The position numbers and the translations under genes were made by a program. Source: Gigaspora margarita (lineage: Eukaryota; Glomeromycota; Glomeromycetes; Diversisporales; Gigasporaceae). From it: DNA of 64,000 bases. The notes under the pieces are model-generated. The model did no database searches. It was not told the DNA's origin and saw only the letters and a list, made by a program, of their open reading frames with translations. Where the stretch lies: positions 186,854 through 250,853 of the forward strand of contig WTPW01001011.1 of assembly GCA_009809945.1 (NCBI GenBank). Direction: 5' to 3'. Shown here piece by piece: positions 22,980-34,814 of this stretch. Position 1 is the stretch's first letter. Each line of letters starts with the position of its first letter.

Positions 22980-24466
22980 TAAATACTTCAAAGAAGTGAA
23001 AAATAAAAAATATTTCTTAGAAGTGTTGGTGTTCTTGCAAATTGTCAGAAAAATCTAGTATGTTCTTGCACAGTGCCAGAGAAGTTAAAGCTAGTATTTT
23101 TGTAAAGTGCTAAAAAAGTCACAAAGTGTTAAAAAAGTCAGGAATAAATAAAATAAAATTAAAAATAAAAAAATAAAAAAAAAAAAAAAAACAAATAAAA
23201 GACAAAAGCATAAGCAAACTAATAAAAAAATAAATGAAGCCCCAAATCTTCATTTCTCTAAAGTAAGGTTCATGTTCTTGCAATTTAGAAATTGCGAAAG
23301 TTGGGTTAATGTTCTTGCAAAATGCCAAAAATAATACAATGTACCAAAAAAGTCTGGGTTAGTTTTCTTGCAAAGCACCAGAAAGTAAAGGTTCTTTTTT
23401 CGCAAAGTGCTGGAATAAAATAAATTAATAAACCAAATTTAAAAAAAAAAAACAAAAAAACAAAAAACAAAAAACAAAAACAAATTATGTCAAACAAAAA
23501 AATAAATAAAATCCTAACTAAACCTTTATTTCTTTAAAGAAACATTCTTGAAAATTTAGAAATTGATGGAGACATCAGTAGTGTGTTCTTGCAAAGTGTT
23601 AGAAGTTTAGGTTGGCTTGTGCAAGGTTTCAAAAGTTGTTTGTTTTTTTGCAAAAGTGTTCTTGCAAATAAAAATAAAATGAAAAAAATTAAAAAATAAA
23701 TAAAAAAAATTGAAAAAAAACAAAATGAAAACAAAAAAAATGAAACAAAAACAAAAAATGAAATTAAATAAAAAATGAAATGAAAACAAAATGTGAAAAA
23801 AAACAAAATAGAAGATCTAATTACAACAAAAGATCTATCTGATCTTGTAGTATAGAATTTGAACATCATCGAACTATTTTGAACTATTTCAAAAAATTAG
23901 TCTAGTGCACAATTTAGATTACAGATCTTTTGATCCAGCTTAGTTTTCTAGTCCTAAAATATGGTTTGGCTTGCACAAAGTTTCAAAAAGTTGTTTGTTT
24001 TCTTGCAAAAGTGTTCTTGTAAAGTGCTGAAATAAAAATAAAATGAAAAAAATTAAAAAATAAATAAATAAAAAAAATTGAAAAAAACAAAATGAAAATA
24101 AAAAACAAAATAAAAACATAAAAGTGCAAAAAAAAAACAAAATAGATCTAATTATAAACAAAAGATCTGATCTGATCTTGTAGTACAAAATTTGAACATC
24201 ATCAAACTATTTGAAAAATTAGTCCAATGCACGATCCAAGTTACAGATCTACTAATCCAGCTTGGTTTTCTAGTCCTAAAATATTTTAAAAGAGGATCAA
24301 AATATTTTATAATATATTTTGAAATATTTAGAAATTACTTTTGTTATATTTCAAAAATTTGATATTTTGAAATATTACAAAATATATTATCTGTTATGAA
24401 ATATTTTGATTATATTACGGTTTGTAAAACCTTACATAAAAATTACGCTATTATAATTTGCTAATG
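22980..24466 (-). mobile_element. Older, partial copy of the 25.5-kb TIR element
   Basis: The right end TTACGCTATTATAATTTGCT AATG followed by TA matches the terminal repeat of the element at 25,521-27,782. Further in, TTAGTCCTAAAATATTT, the GATCCAGCTTGG block, GATCTGATCTTGTAGTA and long GTTCTTGCAAAGTGCCAGA minisatellite runs match it in reverse order. The low-coordinate end is not found, so the copy is truncated or diverged. Confidence 0.6.
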
Positions 24467-24646
24467 TACTATTAAAGGTAATATTTTTTATATTTTTCTT
24501 TGGATTCAAAATAACTGTTTCTTCTGCCTCTATAGGCACATCTTTTTCTTGTTCTTGTGTTTTGGTCATTTTTTGCTAAGATTCTTCCTTATGAGGTTCA
24601 CCCTGCTTTTGTTTCTCTTTTGTGCACTTCTAATTAGTACTGTAGA

Positions 24647-24907
24647 TAGGGTTCCTCAAAGTCGAATCGAATTGAATATTAGGCATATTTGAATTTGATT
24701 GAATCAAATAAGTTCTTGATTTGAATTTGATTTGATCAAATCAAATCAAATCAAATATATTTGTAATTTTTATTAAATATTTTCGAATCAAATCGAATAT
24801 TTTGTCAATTTGAATTTGATTTGATTTGAAATTTCTGTATTTGAATTTGATTTGAGATCGAATATTTGATCGAATCAAGTCGAATCGAATCGAATTGCGG
24901 AACCCTA
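24647..24907. mobile_element. 261-bp hAT MITE made of GAATC/TTTGAT words
   Basis: The ends TAGGGTTCC and GGAACCCTA are flanked by an exact 8-bp duplication, ACTGTAGA (24,639-24,646 and 24,908-24,915). Nearly the whole interior consists of TCGAATCGAAT and TTTGATTTGAA words, in mirrored orientation in the two halves. Non-coding. Confidence 0.93.
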
Positions 24908-26324
24908 ACTGTAGAGCTTAGAGAGCATTGTATAGGCTTTATCCTTACTACTATTTTCTATGATAACTAAATTGATATTTTTCTCTTGCCCTCTTTCTTA
25001 TTATTGGTTTATTTAAGTATTATGTACTACAATTCTAATATATTTGTTTTTTCAACAAGCAATCCTTTGTATAATGTTTTTGTTTTTTACAATTATATCA
25101 GATAAAACTCTTGAAGAACTAATTATTCTGTATTGAGAACAATAGATGAGCTGCCTTATTTTTTGCTAGAGCTACTATAGTAGCATAATTTAACAGTCAT
25201 AGAACATGTCCTCTAGAAATAAGTTTATAATAAAAATTATAAAAAAAAACATATGAATTTACTATAAAATTTGAGCTGAAGATCCTTCTTAGCTTAACTA
25301 ATTAACTTAAAATTAAATTTTCAGTTATATAGAACAAGAAAAAAAAAATTTTGAGCTTAAAAACTGCATTAAAATTTTGTTATTTTACACTTTTTCAAAA
25401 TGTAACTCTGTTAAAAACAAATATTTACAAATTTTAAATTAGCAATTATGTGTAAAATTATGCTCTTAACAACTTTACTTAGGTGATGGAAGTAGGTTAC
25501 CTTGTAAGAAAAATGGGTTACATCAGCAAATTTATATATGCGTAATCTTGCGCAAGTTTTTATGGTATGTAAAAAAATTGTAAACTTATGTAGGATTTAG
25601 TGTAAAACTATGTAAGTCTTACAGTACGTAAGAAAATTGTAAATTTACATAAAATTTTTACGTAAATTTACGATTTTCTTATAGTGTGTAAAAAAATTGT
25701 AAATTTATGTAAAAATTTTATGTAACTTTACAATTTTCTTATGGTATGTAAGAAAATCATAAATTTACATAAAAATTTTACGTAAATTTACGATTTTTCT
25801 GATGAACTGTAAGAATACAGTCATTTTCCCTTTTGTATTGATTATATGCAATATATAATGCATAATTGTTTTATTGTATTAATTAGTAGTTTCGAAATGG
25901 TTCGAACTGGTTTGTAACCTAATTATACCAAGCGCACATTGGACTATATTTTCGAAATGTTTTGAAATATTTTAGGACTGGAAACCAAGCTGGATCAGTA
26001 GATCTGTAGCCTGGGTCATACCAAGGACGCGTTTGACTAATATTTTCAAAATTTTTTGAAATGTTTCGATGATCATAGTACAAGATCAGATTAGATCTGT
26101 TTATTTTTTTTTTATTTATAATTTAGATCTTCTATCAATTTTTTTTTTGTTTCGTTTCCTTTTGTTTTCTTTTGTTTCCTTTCATTTAGTATCGTTTTGT
26201 TTTATTTGTTTTTTCATTTTTTTTGTATTTTTTTTCTTTATTAATTTTTTTTTATTTTATTTCTACAAAAACACTTTTTGACACTTTGCAAGAAATCTAG
26301 TGACTTTCTGACACCTTGCGCAAG

Positions 26325-26440
26325 GCAAAACATTGTTGTTGTTCTAGTTGGTGTGTTGTAGTTGGTGTCATTGTTGGTGTCGTTGTTGGTGTCGTTGTTG
26401 GTGTCGTTGTTGGTATTGTCGCTAGCTGGTGTCGTTGTTG
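26325..26440. repeat. GTGTCGTTGTTG minisatellite
   Basis: A 12-18 bp repeat of GTTGTTGGTGTC. Open frames across it on either strand (Thr-Pro or Val-Leu rich) are compositional artefacts. Confidence 0.85.
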
Positions 26441-26714
26441 TTCTTGTGGAATAGCTTTACCTCTCTCGGTGTTCTTGTAGATGGTATTGTTGTGGGTGGT
26501 CCATTTGTTTTTTTTCTCTTGCGTTCGTATGGGGTGGTCTTGCTTGTTTTTCTTGCATTTGTACAGAGTGGTCTTGCTCATTCTCTTGCATTCGTTAGGG
26601 GTCGTATTGGGTGATTTTTCTCGTTTCTCTTGCGTTTGTACGGGGTGGTATAACACTAACACTTCTGAGAAATAGTTTATTTTTGTTTTTTTTTACTTCT
26701 TTACTATTTTTTTA

Positions 26715-27275
26715 GAAAGTAGCAAATATAAGCGAATATAAGTGACTATAAATGAATATGTGCGAATATAAGCAAAGATAAGTGAATATAAGCAAATGCA
26801 ATAGTTGATTTTTTTCAGTTTCATTTTTTTTTCATTATTTTTTTTGGTTTCGTTTTTGTTTTTTTGTTCTTTTTTTTTACTAATTTTTTTTAATTTTATT
26901 TTATTTTATTTATTCCTTACTTCTTTCAGAACTTTGCAAGAAAACGACGTAACTATTCCAGCACTTTACAAAAACACCAATTCTAACTTCTCCGGCACTT
27001 TGCAAGAAGTAGAAAATATGTACGAATATAAGCAAATATGGGCGAATATGGGTGAATATAAGCAAAATAATAGTGTATTTTTTTTCGGTTTCATTTTTTT
27101 CGTTATTTTTTGGTTTTGTTTTTTGTTTTTTGTTTGTTTTCTTTTTTTTTTACTTCAGAACTTTGCAAGAAAATGACGTAACTATTCTGGCACTTTACAA
27201 GAACACAAATTCTAACTTCTCCAGCACTTTGCAAGAAGTAGCGAATATGAGCAAATATAAGCGAATATAATAGTT
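26715..27275. repeat. GAATATAAGC and GCACTTTGCAAGAA minisatellites
   Basis: Patches of a 10-bp GCGAATATAA unit (26,715-26,800, 27,019-27,065, 27,240-27,272) alternate with copies of a ~75-bp block. That block runs from TTTGCAAGAAAACGACGTAA to CTCCGGCACTTTGCAAGAAG and occurs at about 26,935-27,015 and 27,165-27,240. Part of the nested TIR element. Confidence 0.8.
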
Positions 27276-27814
27276 TGTTTTTTTTTGTTTTCATTTTTTT
27301 TCGTTATTTTTTTTTTGGTTTCGTTCTGTTTTTTTTGTCATTTTTTTTTATAATAATATATAATAAAATATGTAATATTTAAAATATAATATATAATAAA
27401 TAAAATAAAATTTTATATTAAATTGCAAAATCTTGCGAATATTGTATATTTAATTTAAAATAATTTATAATAAAAAAAAAAATTTTATAATAAATTGCGA
27501 AAACTTGCGAAAACTTGCGAAAGCTTGCGAAAACCTGTAAAATTTTCAGGTGATAGGTATCGATATATATCTAACCGGTTAGTAATCGATGTATATCAAT
27601 TTCAAATTTACTATGCCGTAAATGTTCGTAATTATTACACTTTTGTAATACTCTGAAGTTACTATAGCGTAAACTTGCGTAATTATTACCTCTATGTAAT
27701 CCTCTGAACTAATCATAAGTTTTCATAAGTTTACACCTGCGTAAAAACTTGCGGAGGTTTACGCATATTTTTTTTGCTAATGTATCTATGTACTAAAGTT
27801 AAAATTTATCATAT

Positions 27815-28576
27815 NNNNNNNNNNNNNNNNNNNNNNNNNNNNNNNNNNNNNNNNNNNNNNNNNNNNNNNNNNNNNNNNNNNNNNNNNNNNNNNNNNNNNN
27901 NNNNNNNNNNNNNNNNNNNNNNNNNNNNNNNNNNNNNNNNNNNNNNNNNNNNNNNNNNNNNNNNNNNNNNNNNNNNNNNNNNNNNNNNNNNNNNNNNNNN
28001 NNNNNNNNNNNNNNNNNNNNNNNNNNNNNNNNNNNNNNNNNNNNNNNNNNNNNNNNNNNNNNNNNNNNNNNNNNNNNNNNNNNNNNNNNNNNNNNNNNNN
28101 NNNNNNNNNNNNNNNNNNNNNNNNNNNNNNNNNNNNNNNNNNNNNNNNNNNNNNNNNNNNNNNNNNNNNNNNNNNNNNNNNNNNNNNNNNNNNNNNNNNN
28201 NNNNNNNNNNNNNNNNNNNNNNNNNNNNNNNNNNNNNNNNNNNNNNNNNNNNNNNNNNNNNNNNNNNNNNNNNNNNNNNNNNNNNNNNNNNNNNNNNNNN
28301 NNNNNNNNNNNNNNNNNNNNNNNNNNNNNNNNNNNNNNNNNNNNNNNNNNNNNNNNNNNNNNNNNNNNNNNNNNNNNNNNNNNNNNNNNNNNNNNNNNNN
28401 NNNNNNNNNNNNNNNNNNNNNNNNNNNNNNNNNNNNNNNNNNNNNNNNNNNNNNNNNNNNNNNNNNNNNNNNNNNNNNNNNNNNNNNNNNNNNNNNNNNN
28501 NNNNNNNNNNNNNNNNNNNNNNNNNNNNNNNNNNNNNNNNNNNNNNNNNNNNNNNNNNNNNNNNNNNNNNNNNNNN
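27815..28576. other. Assembly gap (762 N)
   Basis: Unsequenced bases at the centre of the 25.2-28.9 kb foldback. At least 34 bp on the two sides (ending and starting with ATAT) are exact reverse complements. The open frames reported across it are meaningless. Confidence 0.99.
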
Positions 28577-28949
28577 ATATGATAAATTTTAACTTTAGTA
28601 CATAGATAACCCATTTTTCTTACAAGGTAACCTACTTCTGTCGCCTAAGTAAAGTTGTTCAGAGCATAATTTTACACATAACTGCTAATTTAAAATTGTA
28701 AATATTTATTTTTAACAGAGTTTCATTTTGAAAATTGCAAAATTGGCAAAATTTTAATGCAGTTTTTAAGCTCAAAATTTTTTTCTTTTCTTGTTCTATA
28801 TACCCGCAAAATTTAATTTTAAGTTAATTAGTTAAGCCAAGAAGGATCTTTAGCTCAAAGTTTATAGTAAATTCATATATTTTTTTTATAATTTTTATTA
28901 TAAACTTATTTTAAACTTATTTCAAGGAGACATGTCCTATGACTGTTAA

Positions 28950-30670
28950 GCTTATTTGCTGTATTTGGACCTATTTGACCAATTGGTTAAATTAATATAT
29001 TAAGTATCTACTAGTCTCTCTATCTTTTGTTTTAGGTTATCTAATTCTCAGTTTTGCCAATAAATAGTACAAAATAGCTTTCTAAAGTTGTCAACCAGAT
29101 TTTCCAATTGGTTTGTCTAAATTGGTAATAGTGGCCTTTTTGAAGTAAGCTTCTTGCTATTCATCCACATTATTCTGAAAAAATGTAAAAATAATATTTA
29201 ATATTCTTCTATAATTCCAAATATTAGCAGTAACAGCTTTTTGAATCATTTTATCTACACAAAAGGGTCTTGGAATCTATTTCTAGAAAAAAGATCTATG
29301 CTTAAAAGAATAGATTCCTTTGCATTGTTTTTAAAGTAATATAATATATTATTATTGAAGGTTATATTGGTTAATAATTGTTGGGGTGCATTTTTTGTAA
29401 AAAGTCAAGTAAATTCTAAGCTATAATTGTTTATATCTATAGTAGGAGATATATGGACAATCAGTGAACTAACAGGTGATTCCAATAATAAGAAAGTATC
29501 TTTTTTGAAACACTAAATATAATGAGCTAGCAAGATTATCAATTTGTAATAGTTACTAAACTCTCTTGATTACTTTAGTATTTAATGCTATATACTAATC
29601 TATATACCATATTTCTACAAATAGTGGTTCAAGATCACTTATAAACACTTCTAAACTCTTGAAAGTATTGTATTGTTTTGCTAGTAAAAATAACCATGGA
29701 GTATAACAATATATACTAGTAAAAAAGTTTTTAAAAGAATCAGATAAGTCTAATAGAAGTGGATAGCAAATATAATAATAGTCTAAGTTAGCCTTGTGCT
29801 ATTGAATATGTAAGTCAAAAATTCATATATGTATATCAAAATTAAAATTTATATATGTGTTTCTTTAAATCTATTCAAATAAGACTAGAGCTCAATTTTA
29901 TAGTTACCTACCAAAATGTTATATCTGAAATTAACCTCTTAAAATAATTCAGGAGACTAACATGACAAGTTTAGTAGTATAAATAGAATAATTTGGTATA
30001 TTAGTAAGTATACTACATAACTGATTCAAGAGAATTTAACAAAGCTTTATTGAAAAGGCACAACTGAATATATATAACAATATGAGTAGCTATATATAAG
30101 TGCTTTAATTTACTTTAATTTAACATGTATAAATACATAATATATTTTATTTTTTTATTTTTATATTTTTTTTTTTAGTTAAGGTGCTCACTTTAAGTTA
30201 AAAGTTTTATTCAAGATTTTTAAGATCATGGGTTATCTATATGGAGAATATCCAATATAGTATATTGATGAGAGTACAACTAGCTGCACCTGCAACTTTT
30301 GGTTGCCTATTCAAGTAGCCACCCAGAGGTCCTACCCTAGCTACTATACCTGCAACCTGCATACTAGTCATTGTCTATTTTAAATCTGGCCATCTGCCAA
30401 TCCATTTTGTATCACCAGAACATGATCTAAATTTTTTTCTACTTTTTTAGGACTAGTTTATCCTCAGTGAGAGTCCTGGTAGAGTGGACCCTGTCCCACT
30501 TAGGTATCATCTATACTTCAATAACTTACACATTCACTGTAGCTTACACTTGGAGTTAGGGCAAACCTGGACTCTTACATTTACCTACTTCTGCTATTGT
30601 AAAGTTCACTAAGCCCCAACACCTACATACTCAGTTCTTTTCTAGTTTCCTGTTCAGCTTTCTGCCTGCT
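28950..30670. other. No gene recognised
   Basis: AT-rich unique-looking sequence without a convincing frame or splice structure. From about 30,280 the composition becomes more balanced, leading into the open frame at 30.7 kb. Confidence 0.4.
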
Positions 30671-30676
30671 TCCAAT

Positions 30677-30937
30677 TCATAGATCCAGAAGATTAGTTAG
30701 CCTAGCTTTAAGCAGCAAATAGACTCTCTTCTCTTGGTACATTCTGCTAAAATGCATGTCCTTTTCCTTTGGTATATTTCTAGCAGCCTTATTGATAGGG
30801 TCTTCTAACTCTCTTGTCATAGGCTTACTCTCCAGACTATATACACTATCCAATTCCTTTTCTGTATTACTATTGAAAGCCCAACTACTCTGCTTGGGTC
30901 TTACCAAGTAGTTTCTGATCTTCAAGTTCTTTTGCAT
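30677..30937 (-). other. Unrecognised open frame, 86 codons
   Basis: Charged protein with even composition (EDPINKAARNIPKEKDMHFS, LLLKARLTNLLDL). The frame continues past its 5' end only as stops. It could be a piece of a retroelement ORF1, since the region 30.3-30.95 kb is less AT-rich and carries scattered stops. No domain recognised. Confidence 0.25.
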
Positions 30938-31089
30938 TATGCAATTCTATTAACATGCATTACATGTCTAGAATCTTTCACATCCATGAAATTAACTGAG
31001 AGGTGGTACAACTCGAGATATAGGCCTTATTATGACCCAACTTGTTGGTAAAAATTGGTTACTATAACACAGGTATAATTTTCAAAATT

Positions 31090-31180
31090 CATCTTTGGTA
31101 GAATTTGAACTCTGCACCTAAGTTACAAATTCATTTAGAGTAACAACTTCCCAACTTCACTATGTTACCACACCTCACAT
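31090..31180 (-). repeat. tRNA-derived SINE head
   Basis: On the minus strand, A-box-like TAGTGAAGTTGG and B-box GAGTTCAAATTC lie about 50 bp apart. The segment ends TCTACC, with GGTAACA near the start, so it is tRNA-like in length. The anticodon arm does not fold convincingly, which suggests a SINE rather than a tRNA gene. The body would run toward lower coordinates. Confidence 0.5.
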
Positions 31181-31307
31181 GATATATTTTATTAATAAAT
31201 AATAAATTACAATAAATTGAGAAATCAAAAAGATAATAAGATCAAGATCTGTTGTTCAGGATCAAAAACAAAGAAATTAAATATACAAATAAGCAAAAAA
31301 ACTAAAC

Positions 31308-32545
31308 TCATTAGTCAAGGGACATGTCAACATATAATGGCTTAGAATGAGTTACTTATAGATTAAATAAGTTGACTTACCCAATTTTCTATATAAATTT
31401 ATACAAAAAAATTATTCAAATTGAATTTATTTAAAAGTCTATATCTAAAGTTTCTTTATATTTTAAATATATTTAATACTCTTTTGTTCAAAGTTTTAGT
31501 TCTTAATTTTAAGCAGGAGGCTAAAAATCTTCTACTAAAGTTGACCAATTTTTTACTATGTTCTTTAAGTTAAATGAGTGACTCACTCTATATAATAATA
31601 TGATTGGTCAAAATAATCTTTTAAAAATATAAAAGATGCTATTAAGTAAAGGCTTCTTGTGCCCTAATTGAAAGTTAAAAAGGCAGTTCTTCTGATTCTA
31701 ATAGTAGTTAAATCATCAAAATTGGCTTGGTAGAACCCAAGATACTTGGGAACAAAGAAGAGAATCTAAGAATCTGCAAATTTACTATTATACAAAGTAT
31801 GCATGTAGGTATTCTGTGCCAGGTTATGTCAATGAATTATTAATGTTAGGGTTAGGGTTAGAAACAAGGTTAGCAAGATATATAGTAAAATCATTCAAGG
31901 AGAACTTTTTGCTAGTGCACTAAAAGTGGGGTTTTTATACAAACTTTTGGTAAATATGCGATTTTTGACAAAATGAATAGTTGGTTTAAAATTTTTATAA
32001 TCATGTAATATTACAACTGATCTTGAAATCTGATTGGCAGTTCAGCCACATGATCGACATAATCTGGTACAGAAAACTGATATGCACAAAGTATTATGTT
32101 GTGTAATAGTAAATTTGCAGATCCTTATATTCTCTTCTTTGATTCCAAGTATTTTGGGTTCCACCAAGCCAATTTTGATGATTTAACTATCATTAGAATC
32201 AGAAGAACCTCTTTTTTAACTTTCAATTAGTGCACAAGAAGCCTTTACTTAATAGCATCTTTTATATTTTTAAAAGATTATTTTGACCAATTATATTATT
32301 ATATAGGGTGAGTTACTCATTTAACTTAAAGAACATAGTAAAGAATTGGTCAACTTTGGTGAAAGATTTTCAGCTCTCTGCTTAAATTAAGAACTAAAAC
32401 TTTGAACAAAAAAGTATTAAATGCCAAAGAATATATATTTAAAATTTAAAGAGACTTTTATATGTATACTTTTAAATTAATTCAATTTAAATGAAGTTTT
32501 TGCATAAATTTACATATAAAATTGGATGAATCAACTCCCTTGACT
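31308..32545. repeat. 1.2-kb foldback with telomere-like word in the loop
   Basis: Arms of about 0.47 kb mirror each other: AGTCAAGGGA at both outer ends, TTAAGTTAAATGAGT, TTGGTCAAAATAATCTTTTA, GCTATTAAGTAAAGGCTTCT and GAATCAGAAGAAC-type blocks. The loop (about 31,850-32,060) starts with GTTAGGGTTAGGGTTAG. Inner arms carry a diverged GTCTC-motif skeleton (CCAATTTTGATGATTTAACT). Non-coding. Confidence 0.85.
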
Positions 32546-33571
32546 GTTATTTATTCTATTTAAGCACTTTCATAATTAATTGATTAATTATGATCTATTA
32601 GTGTATTTCAATTTTTGATAAACTGATACTTTATAGTTTCTGATGTAGCTACGGTGATGCAGATCTCAGAATTGATCTGTATGGTAATGTGGATCAGATG
32701 ACTTACTGTGGTATAATTTTTAATATAACACCAGTTTGATACTATCAGCATGATTTAATATAAACTAAACTCCAATAATGAAATATAAAAAGCTACACAG
32801 AACTGGGTTTAGCACATATTTATTCTTTGGTGCATTTGTCATTTCAGGTTACTTATAGAAATCTAATATTTACTATTTTAATTTGACTACATTTATTTAA
32901 AAGTAGCAATTATCCAGAATTTTGAATTCTCAAAAAGTACTTTAAAAATATAAATAATTTCTTTAGGCAATTAATTTGCACTAGCTAATTAGACGAATTT
33001 CAGCCAATAATATTCATTACAGCTTTACTATTACTTCTATAATGTCTTATGAAAAAATTATCTGAATAAAATATTTTGCCAATTTGATCTTGGTATGATC
33101 TAGGGTAACATTTATTATTTACGGAGTTAGTCTAATTTAGACTATCTCTATAAATAATAAATGAATATTATGGTCCAGTGCGAAAAGATTTGCACACCAA
33201 AAACATTAGTAATTTTTGTACTAAATAAAAGTTTTTAAATATTTGATTAATTATATAAAAATTTTTTATATTAAATAAAGTAGGTTTCAATCTAACTTTT
33301 TATATGATTTTTATTATTTCAATACCAATTTATTTTAATAATTTTTAATGCAAAACTTTTTGAATTTTTTTAAAAAAAAATTTTTTTTTTTAAAAAAAAA
33401 TTTATTTTAAACATTTTCAAAACCAATTTGCATTTTATAAGTTTGTACTATGCAAGTGCATTGATGTACATATAATAAACATGTGATTAAAATTTGAGCA
33501 AATTTGGATTACTGGTTAAAAAAAATTACGTTTTAAAGTTAGATAATTAATAAATTATTAAAAATTTATTA

Positions 33572-34791
33572 CCAAGCTGACCTTCTAGCAAAACAAGACT
33601 CTGATAAACCTATAATAGAAATCTCCTATACATACTTCAAACTACCTACTCACTTTTTATAGAACAATTATATAATAANANACAAAGCTNNCTCCTTTAT
33701 CAAANATATTATCAAAATNCAAGAACTAANATCNTGGTCATCTCTTAAATTTTTTAACAATTATACTTTAGATATAAATTGGAACTTAACTTTTAAAATA
33801 CTTAAATCTTTAGAATACAATTCCTCTTTATACTCCTTCTATATCAAAATCCTAACAAACAACCTCCCAACAATGCAAAACCTTAACATCCGCTACCCAA
33901 ATCTATACACAACAAATCAATATTGTAAATGCTCTTCAATTGAAGATACTCTCCATATACTCCTATGTTCCAAAAATACTGAAAACATCCAACAATCGCT
34001 TACTAATATAATTAATAACACACTTCAACAATCCCAATTAATATTGATATCAGATATTACACTTCTTAATACCCTTTCATTACTATCAACTAACTCCACT
34101 AATATACAATACAACTTCCTTATACCTACCATTCTAGGAATATACTTCAAACCAATATATCATAATACCAAAATTCTTCTAAAAAAACAAACTGAACTCT
34201 TTCTCACTAACTTCTCAAATAATCTCTTAAATTGGTTTTATAACATTATATGGTCTCAACGTAATATACTTCAACATCAATAGGAAATAGCCCAGAATAT
34301 CACAAAAAAAACCAAAAGTACTAAAATATCTCTACCATCAAGCACTACTCAAGCAAATACATCAAGAACTCATATACAACCAATAAACCTATACTCTGCT
34401 ATTGAAAAATGGTACTTACAAGACTACCCTCTAACAACATGCTTTCTATAATATCATGATTAACACCTTAGGTTTTCTCCAACCTATCCTAACTAGATTT
34501 ATTTTATTAGTTTAAATTAATAATAGTATAAAATAGGAAATAGGAGGTGTAATGTCACNTTGGGTGCTCTGTAGCACAAATGTAGTTAGAAATCTTTACC
34601 ATAGAATTTTTCTATAGCCATATCTCTTTACTTCAACTAGTTTTCGGGTTGGAGGAATTTGTTAGCCTGGTCCAAGAACTTATCTGACCCCTCACCTATC
34701 TCTACTTGATAATAAAGAGACTATTAATCTTAGGATTAATTTAAGACTGCTGTAACAAAGTTTCTACTATGTCATTATATTAATAAAAAAA
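33572..34791 (+). mobile_element. 5'-truncated LINE with poly(A) and 12-bp duplication
   Basis: Begins inside the RNase H domain (YQADLLAKQDSDKP at about 33,569). It then continues as a frame-broken polyprotein tail with the 136-codon frame at 33,873-34,283. That frame includes ILTNNLPTMQNLNIRYPNLY and CKCSSIEDTLHILLC, the Cys/His-containing C-terminal part typical of LINE proteins. A ~0.5-kb 3' untranslated region ends in a run of 12 or more A (34,784-34,796). AAAAATTTATTA occurs on both sides (33,560-33,571 and 34,792-34,803), which fits target-primed reverse transcription. Several ambiguous bases lie at 33,680-33,735. Confidence 0.8.
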
Positions 34792-34814
34792 AAAAATTTA
34801 TTATATGCTCCAAC

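Larger units (their letters stand above)
25521..27782. mobile_element. 2.26-kb TIR element nested in the foldback arm
   Basis: Left end CATCAGCAAATTTATATATG CGTAA and right end (reverse complement CATTAGCAAAAAAAATATGC GTAA) extend to an imperfect ~40-bp terminal repeat that includes CCGCAAGTTTTTA. TA lies on both sides (25,519-25,520 and 27,783-27,784). Removing the element restores the foldback arm (GGGTTA then TCTATG), as seen intact at 5.4 kb. The interior is simple sequence: ~75-bp TTTACGTAAA-type repeats (25,555-25,810), T-rich tracts, GTGTCGTTGTTG repeats, GCGAATATAA repeats and TTGCGAAAAC repeats. No transposase is recognised. Confidence 0.88.
25193..28946. mobile_element. Foldback transposon with unsequenced centre
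   Basis: Terminal inverted repeats ACAGTCATAGAACATGTCC and (reverse complement of the right end) ACAGTCATAGGACATGTC are flanked by TA; TTAA is also present at both ends. Arms continue inward through AGTTAATTAGTTAAG..-type sequence, TACTTAGG.GA.GGAAGTAGGT and TACCTTGTAAGAAAAATGGG. The left arm is split by the element at 25,521-27,782. The two sides of the sequence gap are exact inverted repeats, so the missing part is the foldback centre. Confidence 0.85.

Noticed and set aside
23119..24188. Phe-rich minus-strand frames
   Set aside because: They arise from A-rich simple sequence inside the partial TIR-element copy.
26297..26675. Thr/Pro-rich or Val/Leu-rich proteins across 26.3-26.7 kb
   Set aside because: Three overlapping frames on two strands share the GTGTCGTTGTTG repeat; composition artefact.
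27774..28614. Open frames of about 272 codons on both strands
   Set aside because: They consist almost wholly of unknown bases in the gap.
31845..31865. True chromosome end
   Set aside because: Only about three TTAGGG units, inside a foldback loop with sequence continuing on both sides.
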